A DNA stretch of 64,000 nt from Alkalimonas delamerensis (GCF_030717955.1 NZ_JAUZVY010000001.1:62001-126000); one strand, 5' to 3'. Shown: positions 53,327 to 62,867, counted from the stretch's first letter. Program-made: numbers and translations. Notes: a model not told the origin generated them from the sequence alone.

Positions 53327-53656
53327 TATTCCCTCAATCAATGCCTGTGATGCTATGCATTTATCCTATTTATGATAAAGGCGGTTTTTGCCAGTCAATT
53401 CCTGCTTTTTGTGGCTGTTCTTTTACTGTTGGCGTGCTGTGCACAGCCTGCTTGTGGTAAGAAAAACGGGGAATTCTTTAGTAATTCATTAAAAATCAAT
53501 GGTTAACTGCATTTATGTCCTTTGTTCTGAACAGGGTTTCAGGTGAATCTTGTCATAATATTGATGAATGGCAGGAATGGGGTTTATTGATTGTATTTAT
53601 GCGTCAATCAGGGCTAGATTAAAACCACAACAGCCATACGCCCTGAGGAAAACAGC
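53327..53656 (+). other. Non-coding region upstream of aceA
   Basis: 330 bp, AT-rich in its middle. A weak candidate aceA promoter is TTGTAT (53591-53596), 18 bp, TAGATT (53615-53620). No terminator for the response regulator and no other feature was seen. Confidence 0.4.
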
Positions 53657-55249
53657 ATGACTTACCAAGCCACCCTGGATAAATTCGCCACCCTGATTGG
53701 CAGCCACGACCAAAGCTGGCAGGAAATCAGCCCGGAATACGCCGCCCGCATGGCGCTGCAAAACCGCTTTCAAACTGGGCTGGATATTGCCCGTTACACC
53801 GCCGGCATTATGCGCCAGGACATGGCCGACTACGACGCCGACAGCAGCCAGTACACCCAGTCGCTGGGCTGCTGGCATGGTTTTATCGGCCAGCAAAAAC
53901 TGATTGCGATTAAAAAACACTTTGGCAGCACCAGCAAAAAGTACCTGTATCTGTCGGGCTGGATGATCGCAGCGCTGCGCTCTGAGTTTGGCCCATTGCC
54001 GGATCAGTCGATGCATGAAAAGACCTCGGTGCCCAGCTTGATCGCCGAGTTGTACACCTTTTTACGCCAGGCCGATGCGCGCGAGCTGGGTGGTTTGTTC
54101 CGCCAGCTGGATGCCGCCAAAGAAGCGGGCGATAACGCCAAAGTGGCTGAGCTGCAGCAGCAAATCGACAACCATCAGACTCATATCGTTCCGATCATTG
54201 CCGACATCGATGCCGGCTTTGGCAACGAAGAAGCCACCTACTTGCTGGCAAAGAAAATGATTGAAGCCGGTGCCTGCTGTATTCAGATTGAAAACCAGGT
54301 GTCGGATGAAAAGCAGTGCGGCCACCAGGATGGCAAGGTGACGGTTCCTCATGCCGACTTCCTGGCCAAAATTCGCGCCGTACGTTACGCCTTTTTAGAG
54401 CTGGGCGTGCCGGATGGCGTCATTGTGGCCCGTACCGACTCGCTGGGTGCTGGCCTGACCAAGCAAATTGCAGTGACCAAAGAGCCGGGCGATCTGGGCG
54501 ACTTGTACAACAGCTTCCTGGATGGCGACTACGTGCAAAGCGCCGACGACATTGCCAACGGCGATGTGGTGGTGAAAGCCAATGGCAAGCTGTTAAAGCC
54601 AAAGCGTCTGGCCAGCGGTTTGTTCCAGTTCCGCCCTGGCAGTGGTGAAGATCGGGTGGTACTGGATTGCATTACCTCCTTGCAGCATGGTGCTGACTTG
54701 CTGTGGATTGAAACCGAGAAGCCGCATGTCGGCCAGATTGCTGCCATGGTCAACCGCATTCGTGAAGTGGTGCCCAATGCCAAGCTGGTGTACAACAACA
54801 GCCCATCCTTTAACTGGACGCTGAACTTCCGTCAGCAGGTATTTGATGGCTGGCAGCAAGAAGGCAAAGATGTCTCTGCCTATGATCGCGCCAAACTGAT
54901 GAGCGCCGAGTACGACAGCAGCGAGCTGGCGATTGAGGCGGACCGTCGCATCCAGACTTTCCAGGCCGATGCAGCCCGTGAAGCCGGTATTTTCCACCAC
55001 CTAATCACCTTGCCGACCTACCACACGGCAGCGCTTTCGACCGACAACCTGGCGAAAGAGTACTTTGGTGAAGCGGGCATGCTGGGCTATGTGGCCGGCG
55101 TACAGCGCAAAGAAATCCGTCAGGGCATTGCCTGCGTCAAGCACCAGAACATGGCGGGCTCGGATATGGGCGACGATCACAAAGAGTACTTCTCTGGTGA
55201 TGCGGCCTTAAAAGCATCCGGCAAAGACAACACCATGAATCAGTTCTAA
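53657..55249 (+). CDS. aceA: Isocitrate lyase, long-form (Pseudomonas-type)
   Basis: 530 residues, about 100 longer than E. coli AceA. The catalytic loop reads EKQCGHQDGK (Cys221), as in the long group, with Gln in place of the Lys of KKCGH. Other conserved segments: ADIDAGFGNEEATY and YNNSPSFNW. Splits isocitrate to succinate and glyoxylate for growth on acetate and fatty acids. aceB is not nearby. Own terminator. Confidence 0.95.
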   Translation: MTYQATLDKFATLIGSHDQSWQEISPEYAARMALQNRFQTGLDIARYTAGIMRQDMADYDADSSQYTQSLGCWHGFIGQQKLIAIKKHFGSTSKKYLYLSGWMIAALRSEFGPLPDQSMHEKTSVPSLIAELYTFLRQADARELGGLFRQLDAAKEAGDNAKVAELQQQIDNHQTHIVPIIADIDAGFGNEEATYLLAKKMIEAGACCIQIENQVSDEKQCGHQDGKVTVPHADFLAKIRAVRYAFLELGVPDGVIVARTDSLGAGLTKQIAVTKEPGDLGDLYNSFLDGDYVQSADDIANGDVVVKANGKLLKPKRLASGLFQFRPGSGEDRVVLDCITSLQHGADLLWIETEKPHVGQIAAMVNRIREVVPNAKLVYNNSPSFNWTLNFRQQVFDGWQQEGKDVSAYDRAKLMSAEYDSSELAIEADRRIQTFQADAAREAGIFHHLITLPTYHTAALSTDNLAKEYFGEAGMLGYVAGVQRKEIRQGIACVKHQNMAGSDMGDDHKEYFSGDAALKASGKDNTMNQF

Positions 55250-55270
55250 GCCTGGTTGGGGCTTGTGATT

Positions 55271-55296
55271 GGGCAGCGCTTGCGCTGCCCTTTTTT
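55271..55296 (+). terminator. Rho-independent terminator of aceA
   Basis: GGGCAGC / GCTGCCC stem (up to 9 bp) with a GCTTGC loop and TTTTTT, 21 bp after aceA. Confidence 0.88.
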
Positions 55297-55329
55297 ATTG
55301 CCCGTTCTAAGCTTGCTATCCTGTATGGC

Positions 55330-55422
55330 TTACTGGGCGCTTTGGGTATCAAGCCTGGCGGGGGTGATCGCTGCCTGAAGTGGGAGAGCACAACCGAGCA
55401 ACAGGCCTAGCAATGATTTCAT
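55330..55422 (-). CDS. Tiny ORF encoding a signal-peptide-like sequence (uncertain)
   Basis: 30 codons: start MKSLLGLLLGCALPLQAA, then a short polar tail ending DTQSAQ. The first ~18 residues look like a cleavable signal peptide, with almost no mature part. It may be a small secreted peptide or the relic of a lost periplasmic gene. Ribosome site weak. Confidence 0.3.
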   Translation of the reverse strand: MKSLLGLLLGCALPLQAAITPARLDTQSAQ

Positions 55423-55507
55423 AGCGGCACTCGTTCATTGGTGAAAAGATCAGCCTAATGGAGTGGGGGTCAGGATGCATGCGCTTATAAGGGGTGGCAC
55501 AGGATGT

Positions 55508-55843
55508 TTATCGCTGTTGACGCAAGCGCTTCAATTGCAAATGACCAAGCACGGTTCCGATAGGAATGAACGCCAGCCAGCAAAAGGATGCTATACGGGT
55601 AAAATGGCTGAACCAACGGGCTAATGCCTTGTTGCGTCCGGTAAGATAGACGCTGAGAGCTAGGCCTGCAGTCGCTGGAATGACGGCCAGCCAAGATAGG
55701 ACGATACCTTCTGACAAAGCACCGGCCACCAAGCGGGGATCTTCGGTGGATAGAGCTTCAAAAGCATAATAAAAACCCCAGCCTAAGTGCCACAGTGCCA
55801 ATAAATAAAAAAGCTGCAGCAAGCTGCACAGTGCAATCAGCAT
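55508..55843 (-). CDS. Small hypothetical inner-membrane protein
   Basis: 111 residues with three hydrophobic segments (about 1-30, 43-65, 82-100) and a basic tail (LKRLRQQR). Family not recognised. Lies between aceA and the CbiM-like gene, in its own strand context. ATG start; ribosome site not strong. Confidence 0.6.
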   Translation of the reverse strand: MLIALCSLLQLFYLLALWHLGWGFYYAFEALSTEDPRLVAGALSEGIVLSWLAVIPATAGLALSVYLTGRNKALARWFSHFTRIASFCWLAFIPIGTVLGHLQLKRLRQQR

Positions 55844-55951
55844 ATTTCAACCCTTTTGCTGGTGGAGTGTTTTGGTGAATGAGAAGCCTAAGTCAGTCGA
55901 AGCGTAAGATGATACCATAGCAAAGCGAAGCAGTGTGGTGAGGTAGTGACA

Positions 55952-56596
55952 ATGATTTTAACTGGTTTGGGGTGGGGAGCTTGGGTGTTGGCGCTTTGGT
56001 GGAGCTTCCCGCGCGAATTTTGGCCCAAGCTCAGGGCCGAGCCGGAGTACCAGCATCTGGTGTTTGGTTCGGCGGCGGTGTTGCTGCTGCTGTGGTTGTT
56101 GCAAGCCAGTATCTACCAGGGCCTGGCAGTGCATTTTCTGGCCATTACGGTGTTGACCCTCTGCCATGGTTGGCGCATTGCGATCTGGATTTGCCTGTTG
56201 CCCTGGCTGGTTTTGCTGGCGCTTGGCCAGGTTTCCCTGGCCGATGGCGGCCTCTATGCCCTGACCACCTTTGTGCTGCCCGGGCTTTTTAGTGCGGCGG
56301 TGTTCTGGTTTAGCTATTATTTTTTGCCCCGACATTTGTTTATCTACATTTTTGTGGCGGCTTTTTTTGCAGCGGCCCTGACCATAGCGCTGCATATGGG
56401 GCTTACCGCGCTCTGGTTTTATCTGGACGGGCGTTACCCCTGGCACATCATTCAGGATAATTACTTAGTGCTGGCGCTGTTGATTAGCTTCCCCGAAGCC
56501 TTGCTCAATGGCATGGCGGTCACGCTGATGGCGCTGTTCCGGCCGCATTGGCTGCGCACTTTTTACGACAATGAGTACCTGGCTCCTGAGCGTTGA
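55952..56596 (+). CDS. CbiM-like ECF-type membrane protein (COG3235-like), orphan
   Basis: 214 residues from ATG 55952 (GAGG at 8 bp; a GTG 6 bp earlier is too close to it). Six to seven membrane helices. Conserved features of the CbiM-like group: HMGLTALWFYLDGRYPW and FPEALLNGMAVTLMALFRPHW. No ECF ATPase or CbiQ partner nearby. Divalent-metal (Co/Ni) uptake is the family-based guess. Converges with the kinase gene. Confidence 0.65.
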   Translation: MILTGLGWGAWVLALWWSFPREFWPKLRAEPEYQHLVFGSAAVLLLLWLLQASIYQGLAVHFLAITVLTLCHGWRIAIWICLLPWLVLLALGQVSLADGGLYALTTFVLPGLFSAAVFWFSYYFLPRHLFIYIFVAAFFAAALTIALHMGLTALWFYLDGRYPWHIIQDNYLVLALLISFPEALLNGMAVTLMALFRPHWLRTFYDNEYLAPER

Positions 56597-56612
56597 TTAG
56601 GGCCTAATGACC

Positions 56613-59600
56613 TTAACGCAACAGCCGTTGAAACAGCCGTTTTAGGGCTACCGGCTTCAGGGGTTTTAGCAAAAAATGAAAGCCGGCGTTTAAGGCGTCT
56701 TCCCGGATTTGCTCGCTGTGATCGGCCGAGTGAATCACCACCGGCAGCTGCAGCGAAAAGTGATTGCACAGCTGCTCCGCCACCATCACACCGGTGGCGC
56801 CGTTATCCAGATGGTAATCAAACAACAGCACATCGGGCTTTAGGCCGTCACGAATGGCCTGCAGTGCCTGTTCCGGGCCGGTGATCGGATGCACCTGGCA
56901 GTCCCAGCTGCGCAGCAATTCGGTCACGGCCTGCAACAACTGCGCATCGTTGTCGAGCAGCAACACGGTTTTGCCGGCAAAGCTGGCTTTGATATCGGCC
57001 GGGCTGCCGGTTTTGGCTTGCGGTGCAGGCAATGCGCACAGTGGCAGCTGAATGCTAAAGCAACTGCCCTGGCCCGGAGCAGAGCGCACACTCAGTGGAT
57101 GCTGCAGCATGCTGCTGATGCGGTTGGCAATGGCCAAACCCAGGCCCAGGCCTTTTTGATGCTGACTGTCGCCTTGTTGGAATTCTTCAAAAATCCGCTG
57201 CTGATCCTGCTCTGCGATGCCAATGCCGGTATCTATGACCCGGATCTCCAACTGGCTACCTCGGCGTTTGCAGCCGAGCACCACCCGGCCCTGCTCGGTG
57301 TAACGGATGGCATTGGCCAGCAGGTTTTGCACCACCCGTTTCAGCAGTTTGCGATCGGTATGCACCGCCAGTTTGCTTGGCAGATAACGAAAACTCAGGC
57401 CCTTTTCAGCCGCCAGCACACCGGCATCGCGCGCACTGTCGTCCAACAGGTCGGTCAGGGCGACGGGCTGGTGGTGGGCTTTGATTACGCCGGCGTCCAG
57501 CTTGGTCAACTCCAGAATAGAGGCCAGCAGCTCTTCGGCCGAGTCGAGCGAGCGGATCAAGTGCTCGCTAAGCTGCTGTTGCTCAATGGAGTCGGCTTTT
57601 TCCCGCAGCAAACCGGCAAAGAGAGCGGCGGCGTTGAAAGGCTGCATCAAATCGTGGCCGGCAGCGGCAAAAAAACGGGTCTTGGCCTGGGTACTGGCTT
57701 CAATTTTTTGCTGGGCCTGTTGCAGCTGCTGGTTCAGGGTTTCCAGCTTGCGGGTACGATCGGCCACCCGTTGCTCCAAGGTCAGATTGCTTTGCTCTAG
57801 CGCTTGTTGCACCTCAATAAAGGAACTGATGTCGGTGAAGGTGGTGACAAAGCCACCGCCCGGCAACGGGTTGCCTTGCATCTCGAACACCCGACCGTCT
57901 TGTTGTGGTCGCTGGAATTTGTAGCTGCTGCCCTGGCGCAGGTAGCTGAGACGTTTTTCCACTTCACTTTCTATATCGGCACTGTGGATCAAACCGCGCT
58001 CGGCATTAAAGCGGATCAAATCGGCCACCGGCCGGCCAACGTCGACCAGACCAGCAGGGTAGGCAAACATATCCAGATAGCGCTGGTTCCAGGCAATGAT
58101 CCGCAGATCGGCGTCCACCACACTGATGCCCTGGCTGATGTTGTCGATGGTGGCCTGCAGCAGCGCCTGATTGAATTGAAACACCTGGCTGGCTTCATCG
58201 ACAAAGCGGGCCACGGTTTCCAGTGGCAACTGGCTGTGACGGCTGGCAGCATCCATCACCAGCCGCATGGAGGCGCCGCCAATCACCGCCGATAAGGAAC
58301 GTTCGCAGGCCTGCACCAGATTGGCCGGTGCCGGGGTGTATTGCTCGGGCTCGGTACTGCGCACACTGCGCTGCAGCACCCGGTTTGCTTCCGACTCGCC
58401 GGCAAAACGGCGCAGCAACAAATAACAGTCCTGCACCGACAGACGCGCCTGACGATTGCTCAGGGCCTGGCTGGGGGCTTGTTTTTGCAAAAAGCGACCG
58501 CTTTCCAGCCATTCGCCCACCCGGGTCTGGGTGAGCTGACTGACCAGCAATACCATCAGCAAGTTGCAGCTTAAACTGAGCAGTACCCCCAGGGTAATGG
58601 CATCGTATTCCAGACCAAACAGCTGGTGCGGTGCCAGCCAGCCGATGCCAAAAGGCCCCTGCGTCAGCCATTGATTGCCGAGCCAGCCGGCCCGGCTAAG
58701 CTCCGGCAACAACAGGATGTAGGCCCAGAGCAGGGCACCGCTGAGCAAGCCCGCCAGCGCACCCTGTTGGTTGACCCGGCGAGACAGCAGGCCCAGGATC
58801 AGCGCCGGTGCCAGCTGTGCCACCAGCGCAAAGGCCATCAGTCCCAGTTGCGCCAGACCGGTTTCGGTGCCTATCCAGCGGTAATAGACAAAGCCCAGCA
58901 TCAGCACCAGCAGCATCGACACCCGGCGCAGATTGGCGATTTTTAATAAGCCCGGCGGATTGTGTTCGGTTTGGCGGGCACGAAACAGCAGCGGAGTCAG
59001 CAGTTCGTTGGTGATCATAATGCCCAGTACCACCGTCGCCACCACCACCATGCTGGTGGCCGCAGAAAAACCGCCCAGATACGCCAGCAGAGCGATGTCG
59101 GTGCGGTTGGCTGCCAGTGGCAATTGCACCACCACCAGATCGATATTGCCTTCATGCCCCAGCAACATGACACCCGCCAGTGCCAGCGGTAGGGTGAAGA
59201 GGCTCATCAGCAGCAGGTAAAGCGGGAAAATCCAGCGGGCACTGCGCAAATGCCCTAAGCGTTGATTCTCGACAAAGGAGACATGGAACATGCGGGGTAA
59301 ACAAAGGGTGGCGGTAAAGCCCAGCAGCACATGGATCCAGTAGCTGTGGGTAGGCAGCGCCTGACGTTGCAACTCGGCCAGTCCCGGATGCTCACGGGCG
59401 GCGCTGAAAATGGACTGAAAACCATCGTAAATGCCAAAGCAGACAAAGGCACCGATCGCCAATAACGCCAGCAGTTTGACCAGCGACTCAAAGGCAATGG
59501 CCGTCATCAAGCCGGGGTTGGGTTGGTGGGCCTTGGCGCTTTTACTGACAAAGAGCAGTGCAAATACCGCCATCCACAGGCTGACATAGAGGCCGGTATC

Positions 59601-60098
59601 CCGAAACCAGTCGCTGGCTTGCTCGCTGGCAACCAGCACATTGATGCTGGTCGAGACGGCGTGCAGCTGCAGGGCAATGTAGGGGATGACGGCTAAAAAC
59701 AAGATCAGCGTAATGCTGACCGCCAACAGCCGGGAATGGCCAAAGCGGGTGGCAATAAAGTCGGCAATGGAGGTAATGCGGTAGCGGCGGCAGGCAATGG
59801 CGATGCGGGCCATCAGCTGAAAGCCGAACCAGAACAAGATAAAGGAACCAATGTAGGTGGGCGGGATCCACCAGCCATTGACGGCCGCCTGGGCTGTCAC
59901 GCCATAAAAAGCCCAGGAGGTGCAGTAAATCGACAGCGCAAAGCTAAAAACCCAGGGCGCCAGTGGATGCTTGCCGTCGATGCGGCGGCCAAAGTAACCG
60001 ACACTAAAGAGTACCACCAGATAGAGCACCGAAATCACCGCTATGGTGCCAAGGCCAATGTGGCCTTGCTCTGCGATCAATTCGGCGGGTTCTTTCAT
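56613..60098 (-). CDS. crbS: SSS-domain hybrid sensor histidine kinase, CrbS/MxtR-like
   Basis: 1161 residues: a sodium:solute symporter-like region with ~13 helices (residues ~15-510), a STAC-like linker (~540-620), a PAS domain (~645-755, ATIDNISQGISVVDADLRI), a coiled coil, HisKA with His815 in AAAGHDLMQPF, HATPase (N box LLANAIRYT, DTGIGIA, GLGLGLAI) and a receiver with Asp1094 (LLFDYHLDNG). This order is that of CrbS/MxtR, which with CrbR/ErdR controls acetate use. CbrA lacks the receiver, so it is less likely. 40 bp downstream of the dehydrogenase on the same strand. Confidence 0.85.
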   Translation of the reverse strand: MKEPAELIAEQGHIGLGTIAVISVLYLVVLFSVGYFGRRIDGKHPLAPWVFSFALSIYCTSWAFYGVTAQAAVNGWWIPPTYIGSFILFWFGFQLMARIAIACRRYRITSIADFIATRFGHSRLLAVSITLILFLAVIPYIALQLHAVSTSINVLVASEQASDWFRDTGLYVSLWMAVFALLFVSKSAKAHQPNPGLMTAIAFESLVKLLALLAIGAFVCFGIYDGFQSIFSAAREHPGLAELQRQALPTHSYWIHVLLGFTATLCLPRMFHVSFVENQRLGHLRSARWIFPLYLLLMSLFTLPLALAGVMLLGHEGNIDLVVVQLPLAANRTDIALLAYLGGFSAATSMVVVATVVLGIMITNELLTPLLFRARQTEHNPPGLLKIANLRRVSMLLVLMLGFVYYRWIGTETGLAQLGLMAFALVAQLAPALILGLLSRRVNQQGALAGLLSGALLWAYILLLPELSRAGWLGNQWLTQGPFGIGWLAPHQLFGLEYDAITLGVLLSLSCNLLMVLLVSQLTQTRVGEWLESGRFLQKQAPSQALSNRQARLSVQDCYLLLRRFAGESEANRVLQRSVRSTEPEQYTPAPANLVQACERSLSAVIGGASMRLVMDAASRHSQLPLETVARFVDEASQVFQFNQALLQATIDNISQGISVVDADLRIIAWNQRYLDMFAYPAGLVDVGRPVADLIRFNAERGLIHSADIESEVEKRLSYLRQGSSYKFQRPQQDGRVFEMQGNPLPGGGFVTTFTDISSFIEVQQALEQSNLTLEQRVADRTRKLETLNQQLQQAQQKIEASTQAKTRFFAAAGHDLMQPFNAAALFAGLLREKADSIEQQQLSEHLIRSLDSAEELLASILELTKLDAGVIKAHHQPVALTDLLDDSARDAGVLAAEKGLSFRYLPSKLAVHTDRKLLKRVVQNLLANAIRYTEQGRVVLGCKRRGSQLEIRVIDTGIGIAEQDQQRIFEEFQQGDSQHQKGLGLGLAIANRISSMLQHPLSVRSAPGQGSCFSIQLPLCALPAPQAKTGSPADIKASFAGKTVLLLDNDAQLLQAVTELLRSWDCQVHPITGPEQALQAIRDGLKPDVLLFDYHLDNGATGVMVAEQLCNHFSLQLPVVIHSADHSEQIREDALNAGFHFLLKPLKPVALKRLFQRLLR

Positions 60099-60138
60099 GC
60101 GCTATCCTAAGGGGCTGGCAGCCAGCGTTTTGTTGAGC

Positions 60139-60888
60139 TTACCGCGCTGTCCAGCCACCGTCCAGCACCAGGGTCTGCGCCGTGATGTGGCGGGCGGCAT
60201 CCGAGCACAGAAAAGCCGCGCTGGCAGCAATTTCCGCCACATCGATAAAGGCCTTTTGTGGCATCGGCGCCAGCATGATGTTGTCGATGACCTCCTGCTC
60301 GCTGATGCCGTGCTCTTTGGCCTGAGCGGCAATCTGTTGCTCCACCAGCGGGGTTTTGACGTAGGCCGGGCAGATGGTGTTGATGGTAATGTTGTGGCTG
60401 GCGTTTTCCAGCGCCACCACCTTGCTAAAGCCAATCAGGCCATGTTTGGCTGCCACATAGGCCGACTTAAAAGGCGACGCCACCAACGCATGGATGGAGC
60501 CAATGTTGATAATGCGGCCAAAGCCCCGCTGCTGCATGCCAGGCAGCATGGCTTTGCTCAGCATGGCCGGGCCGGTCAGCATCACTTCCAGCAGCAAGCG
60601 CCACTTCTCTGCCGGAAAGTCTTCCAGCCTTGCGACATGTTGGATGCCGGCATTGTTGACCAGCACATCGGCCGGAAAGTCCCGGGCGCAGCGCGCTATC
60701 GCATCGGCATCGGTTACATCCAGTACCGACCCCTCGGCGGCAAAGCCCTGCTGGCGCAGCTGTTCGACACAGCGCTCAATGCGATCGGGCAGTAAATCTG
60801 CCAGCACCACCTGGTGGGACTGGCGGGCAAAGTGTTCGGCTACGGCAAAGCCGATACCACCGGTGGCTCCGGTAATGACAATACGCAT
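60139..60888 (-). CDS. SDR-family dehydrogenase, 3-hydroxybutyrate dehydrogenase-like
   Basis: 249 residues from ATG 60888 (AGGAG upstream). Rossmann motif TGATGGIGFA, VNNAGIQ, catalytic YVAAKHG, and the conserved C-terminal GWTAR end, all close to the 3-hydroxybutyrate dehydrogenase group (interconverts 3-hydroxybutyrate and acetoacetate with NAD). Probably co-transcribed with the crbS-like gene (40 bp). Another SDR substrate is possible. Confidence 0.8.
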   Translation of the reverse strand: MRIVITGATGGIGFAVAEHFARQSHQVVLADLLPDRIERCVEQLRQQGFAAEGSVLDVTDADAIARCARDFPADVLVNNAGIQHVARLEDFPAEKWRLLLEVMLTGPAMLSKAMLPGMQQRGFGRIINIGSIHALVASPFKSAYVAAKHGLIGFSKVVALENASHNITINTICPAYVKTPLVEQQIAAQAKEHGISEQEVIDNIMLAPMPQKAFIDVAEIAASAAFLCSDAARHITAQTLVLDGGWTAR

Positions 60889-61253
60889 TTTGGGGACTCC
60901 TGTTCGGCACAATCTCGTCACAATCACTCCATGCTAGGTGCAAGAACCGGCATCGGCAACGGTACTTTAGTGCTAGGTCGCTCTGTGGCTTGCTATCGGG
61001 TTTGGCTATCTGGGTGGCCGGAACGGCTGAATTCAACTGATCGGCTTTTGTCACGCCGCTGCTTTGTGGTACAGTCTGGCGGTTTAAAACGATAAAAAGT
61101 GTCGCTTTTGGCCTGTTCCAGCATGTTTTACTGTTAACTTTGCGCTGCTTTCCATTTTTTTCGCGATAAGCTGTTAAAAACAGTGCTTTTGTAATGGCAG
61201 CCTGCTTGTGGCAGCTCTGGCCAGCGACCGCAATAGATAAAAGAGGCTTTGTT
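60889..61253. other. Spacer between the dehydrogenase and the AbgT-type gene
   Basis: 365 bp without a supported gene. Contains a candidate promoter (61048-61075) for the AbgT gene, and a small AT-rich hairpin CTGTT/AACAG (61171-61183). No other feature recognised. Confidence 0.6.
61048..61075 (+). promoter_or_regulatory. Candidate sigma-70-type promoter of the AbgT-type gene
   Basis: TTGTCA, 16 bp, TACAGT. It would give a 5' leader of about 170 nt. Confidence 0.45.
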
Positions 61254-62849
61254 ATGGCTGGTTCACAGCAGTTTGATACCCCAACGGAAAAGCGCGGCTG
61301 GTTTACCCGCTTTTTGGATACCGTGGAGTGGCTGGGCAATTTGCTGCCCCATCCGGTAACTCTGTTCGCGCTCTTTGCTCTGGCCGTGGTGCTGGGCAGT
61401 GGCGTGGCGGCATTTTTTGAGTTAAGCGCCATTGATCCCCGGCCGGAAGGCGCTGCTGGCCGTTCCCCCGATGGCGTTATTACCGTGGTCAGCTTGCTCA
61501 GTGTCGAAGGTTTGCAGCGCATTGTTTCCAATCTGGTGACAAACTTTACCGGCTTCCCGCCGCTTGGGGTGGTGCTGGTGGCGCTGCTGGGCGTCAGTGT
61601 GGCCGAGCACTCCGGCTTAATTTCAGCTGCCATGCGCGGCCTGGTGATGAACGCTTCACCGCGAATGGTCACCGTGACCATTGTTTTTGCCGGCATTGTG
61701 TCGAACACCGCCTCTGAACTGGGGTATGTGGTGCTGATCCCGATGGCTGCAGCCATTTTTTACTCGCTGGGGCGCCATCCGCTGGCAGGTTTGGCCGCGG
61801 CCTTTGCCGGAGTCTCCGGTGGCTACAGCGCCAATTTGCTGATCGGCACCATCGATCCGCTGCTGGCAGGCTTTACCGAGGCCGCCGCACATCTGATTGA
61901 TCCCGAGTACACGGTCGGGCCAGAAGCCAATTACTTCTTTATGGTGGTCAGCACCTTTGTGATTGCCATTTTGGGTGCCATTGTTACCGAGAAAATTGTT
62001 GAGCCGAAGTTGGGCAAGTACGACCGCTCGGAAGCGACCGTGGACCTGGATAACCAGGGGCTGGAGCCGCTGCGAGCGGAAGAGAAGCGCGGTCTTATCG
62101 GTGCCGGTTTAACCCTGGCGGCGTTGCTGGGCCTGCTGGCGCTGACCGTGGTGCCGGAAAATGGCGTTTTGCGTAACCCGGATACCGGTGGCGTGCTGGG
62201 CTCGCCGTTTTTGCGTGGCATCGTGGTCTACATCTTTATCACCTTTGCCATTCCGGGCTTTGTCTACGGCAAAATTGCCGGCACCATGAAAAACGACAAA
62301 GACGTGATCAATGCGATGTCGAAAAGCATCAGCTCGATGGGGCTTTACATTGTGCTGGTGTTCTTTGCTGCGCAGTTTGTTGCCTTCTTTGGCTGGACCA
62401 ACTTAGGCACCATTTTTGCGGTTAAGGGCGCAACCTTCCTGCAGGAAATGGGGCTGACCGGGCCACTGCTGTTTGTGCTTTTTATTGCCATGTGTGGTTT
62501 TGTCAATCTGATGCTGGGCTCGGCCTCGGCGCAGTGGGCCATTACCGCGCCGATTTTTGTGCCCATGCTGATGATCATCGGATACTCACCGGAAGTGGTG
62601 CAGGCGGCCTACCGCATTGGTGACTCGGTCACCAACCTGATTACACCGATGATGAGCTACTTTGGCCTGATCCTGGCAGTCGCTGCCCGCTACAAAAAAG
62701 AGATGGGCATCGGAACCCTGATTGCCACCATGTTGCCTTACACCATGGTGTTCTTTGTCGGTTGGGTCACGCTGTTTTGTGTTTGGGTCTTTGTGCTGGG
62801 CTTGCCGGTTGGGCCGGGCTCACCGACTTACTACAGCTTCGAAGGCTAG
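61254..62849 (+). CDS. AbgT-family transporter
   Basis: 531 residues from ATG 61254 (AAGAGG upstream). Family hallmarks: LDTVEWLGNLLPHPVTLFALFALAV near the N terminus, hairpin segments GGYSANLLIGTIDPLLAGFTE and MLGSASAQWAITAPIFVPML, and GDSVTNLITPMMSYFGLIL. Members import p-aminobenzoyl-glutamate or act as sulfonamide/antimetabolite exporters (YdaH, MtrF). Substrate cannot be told from the sequence. Separate transcription unit with terminator. Confidence 0.9.
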   Translation: MAGSQQFDTPTEKRGWFTRFLDTVEWLGNLLPHPVTLFALFALAVVLGSGVAAFFELSAIDPRPEGAAGRSPDGVITVVSLLSVEGLQRIVSNLVTNFTGFPPLGVVLVALLGVSVAEHSGLISAAMRGLVMNASPRMVTVTIVFAGIVSNTASELGYVVLIPMAAAIFYSLGRHPLAGLAAAFAGVSGGYSANLLIGTIDPLLAGFTEAAAHLIDPEYTVGPEANYFFMVVSTFVIAILGAIVTEKIVEPKLGKYDRSEATVDLDNQGLEPLRAEEKRGLIGAGLTLAALLGLLALTVVPENGVLRNPDTGGVLGSPFLRGIVVYIFITFAIPGFVYGKIAGTMKNDKDVINAMSKSISSMGLYIVLVFFAAQFVAFFGWTNLGTIFAVKGATFLQEMGLTGPLLFVLFIAMCGFVNLMLGSASAQWAITAPIFVPMLMIIGYSPEVVQAAYRIGDSVTNLITPMMSYFGLILAVAARYKKEMGIGTLIATMLPYTMVFFVGWVTLFCVWVFVLGLPVGPGSPTYYSFEG

Positions 62850-62867
62850 GGTCGTTTCCGACAAGAC

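Noticed and set aside
56889..57800. 303-codon plus-strand open frame inside the kinase gene
   Set aside because: Antisense to the HisKA/HATPase/receiver region whose motifs are all intact.
61171..61183. CTGT...ACAG resembling a LexA box
   Set aside because: The spacer is 5 bp, not the 8 bp needed for CTGT-N8-ACAG; it is better seen as a small hairpin.
60776..61756. 326-codon minus-strand open frame over the dehydrogenase start and the AbgT gene
   Set aside because: It crosses two well-supported genes in another frame and has Thr/Ser/Lys-rich shadow composition.
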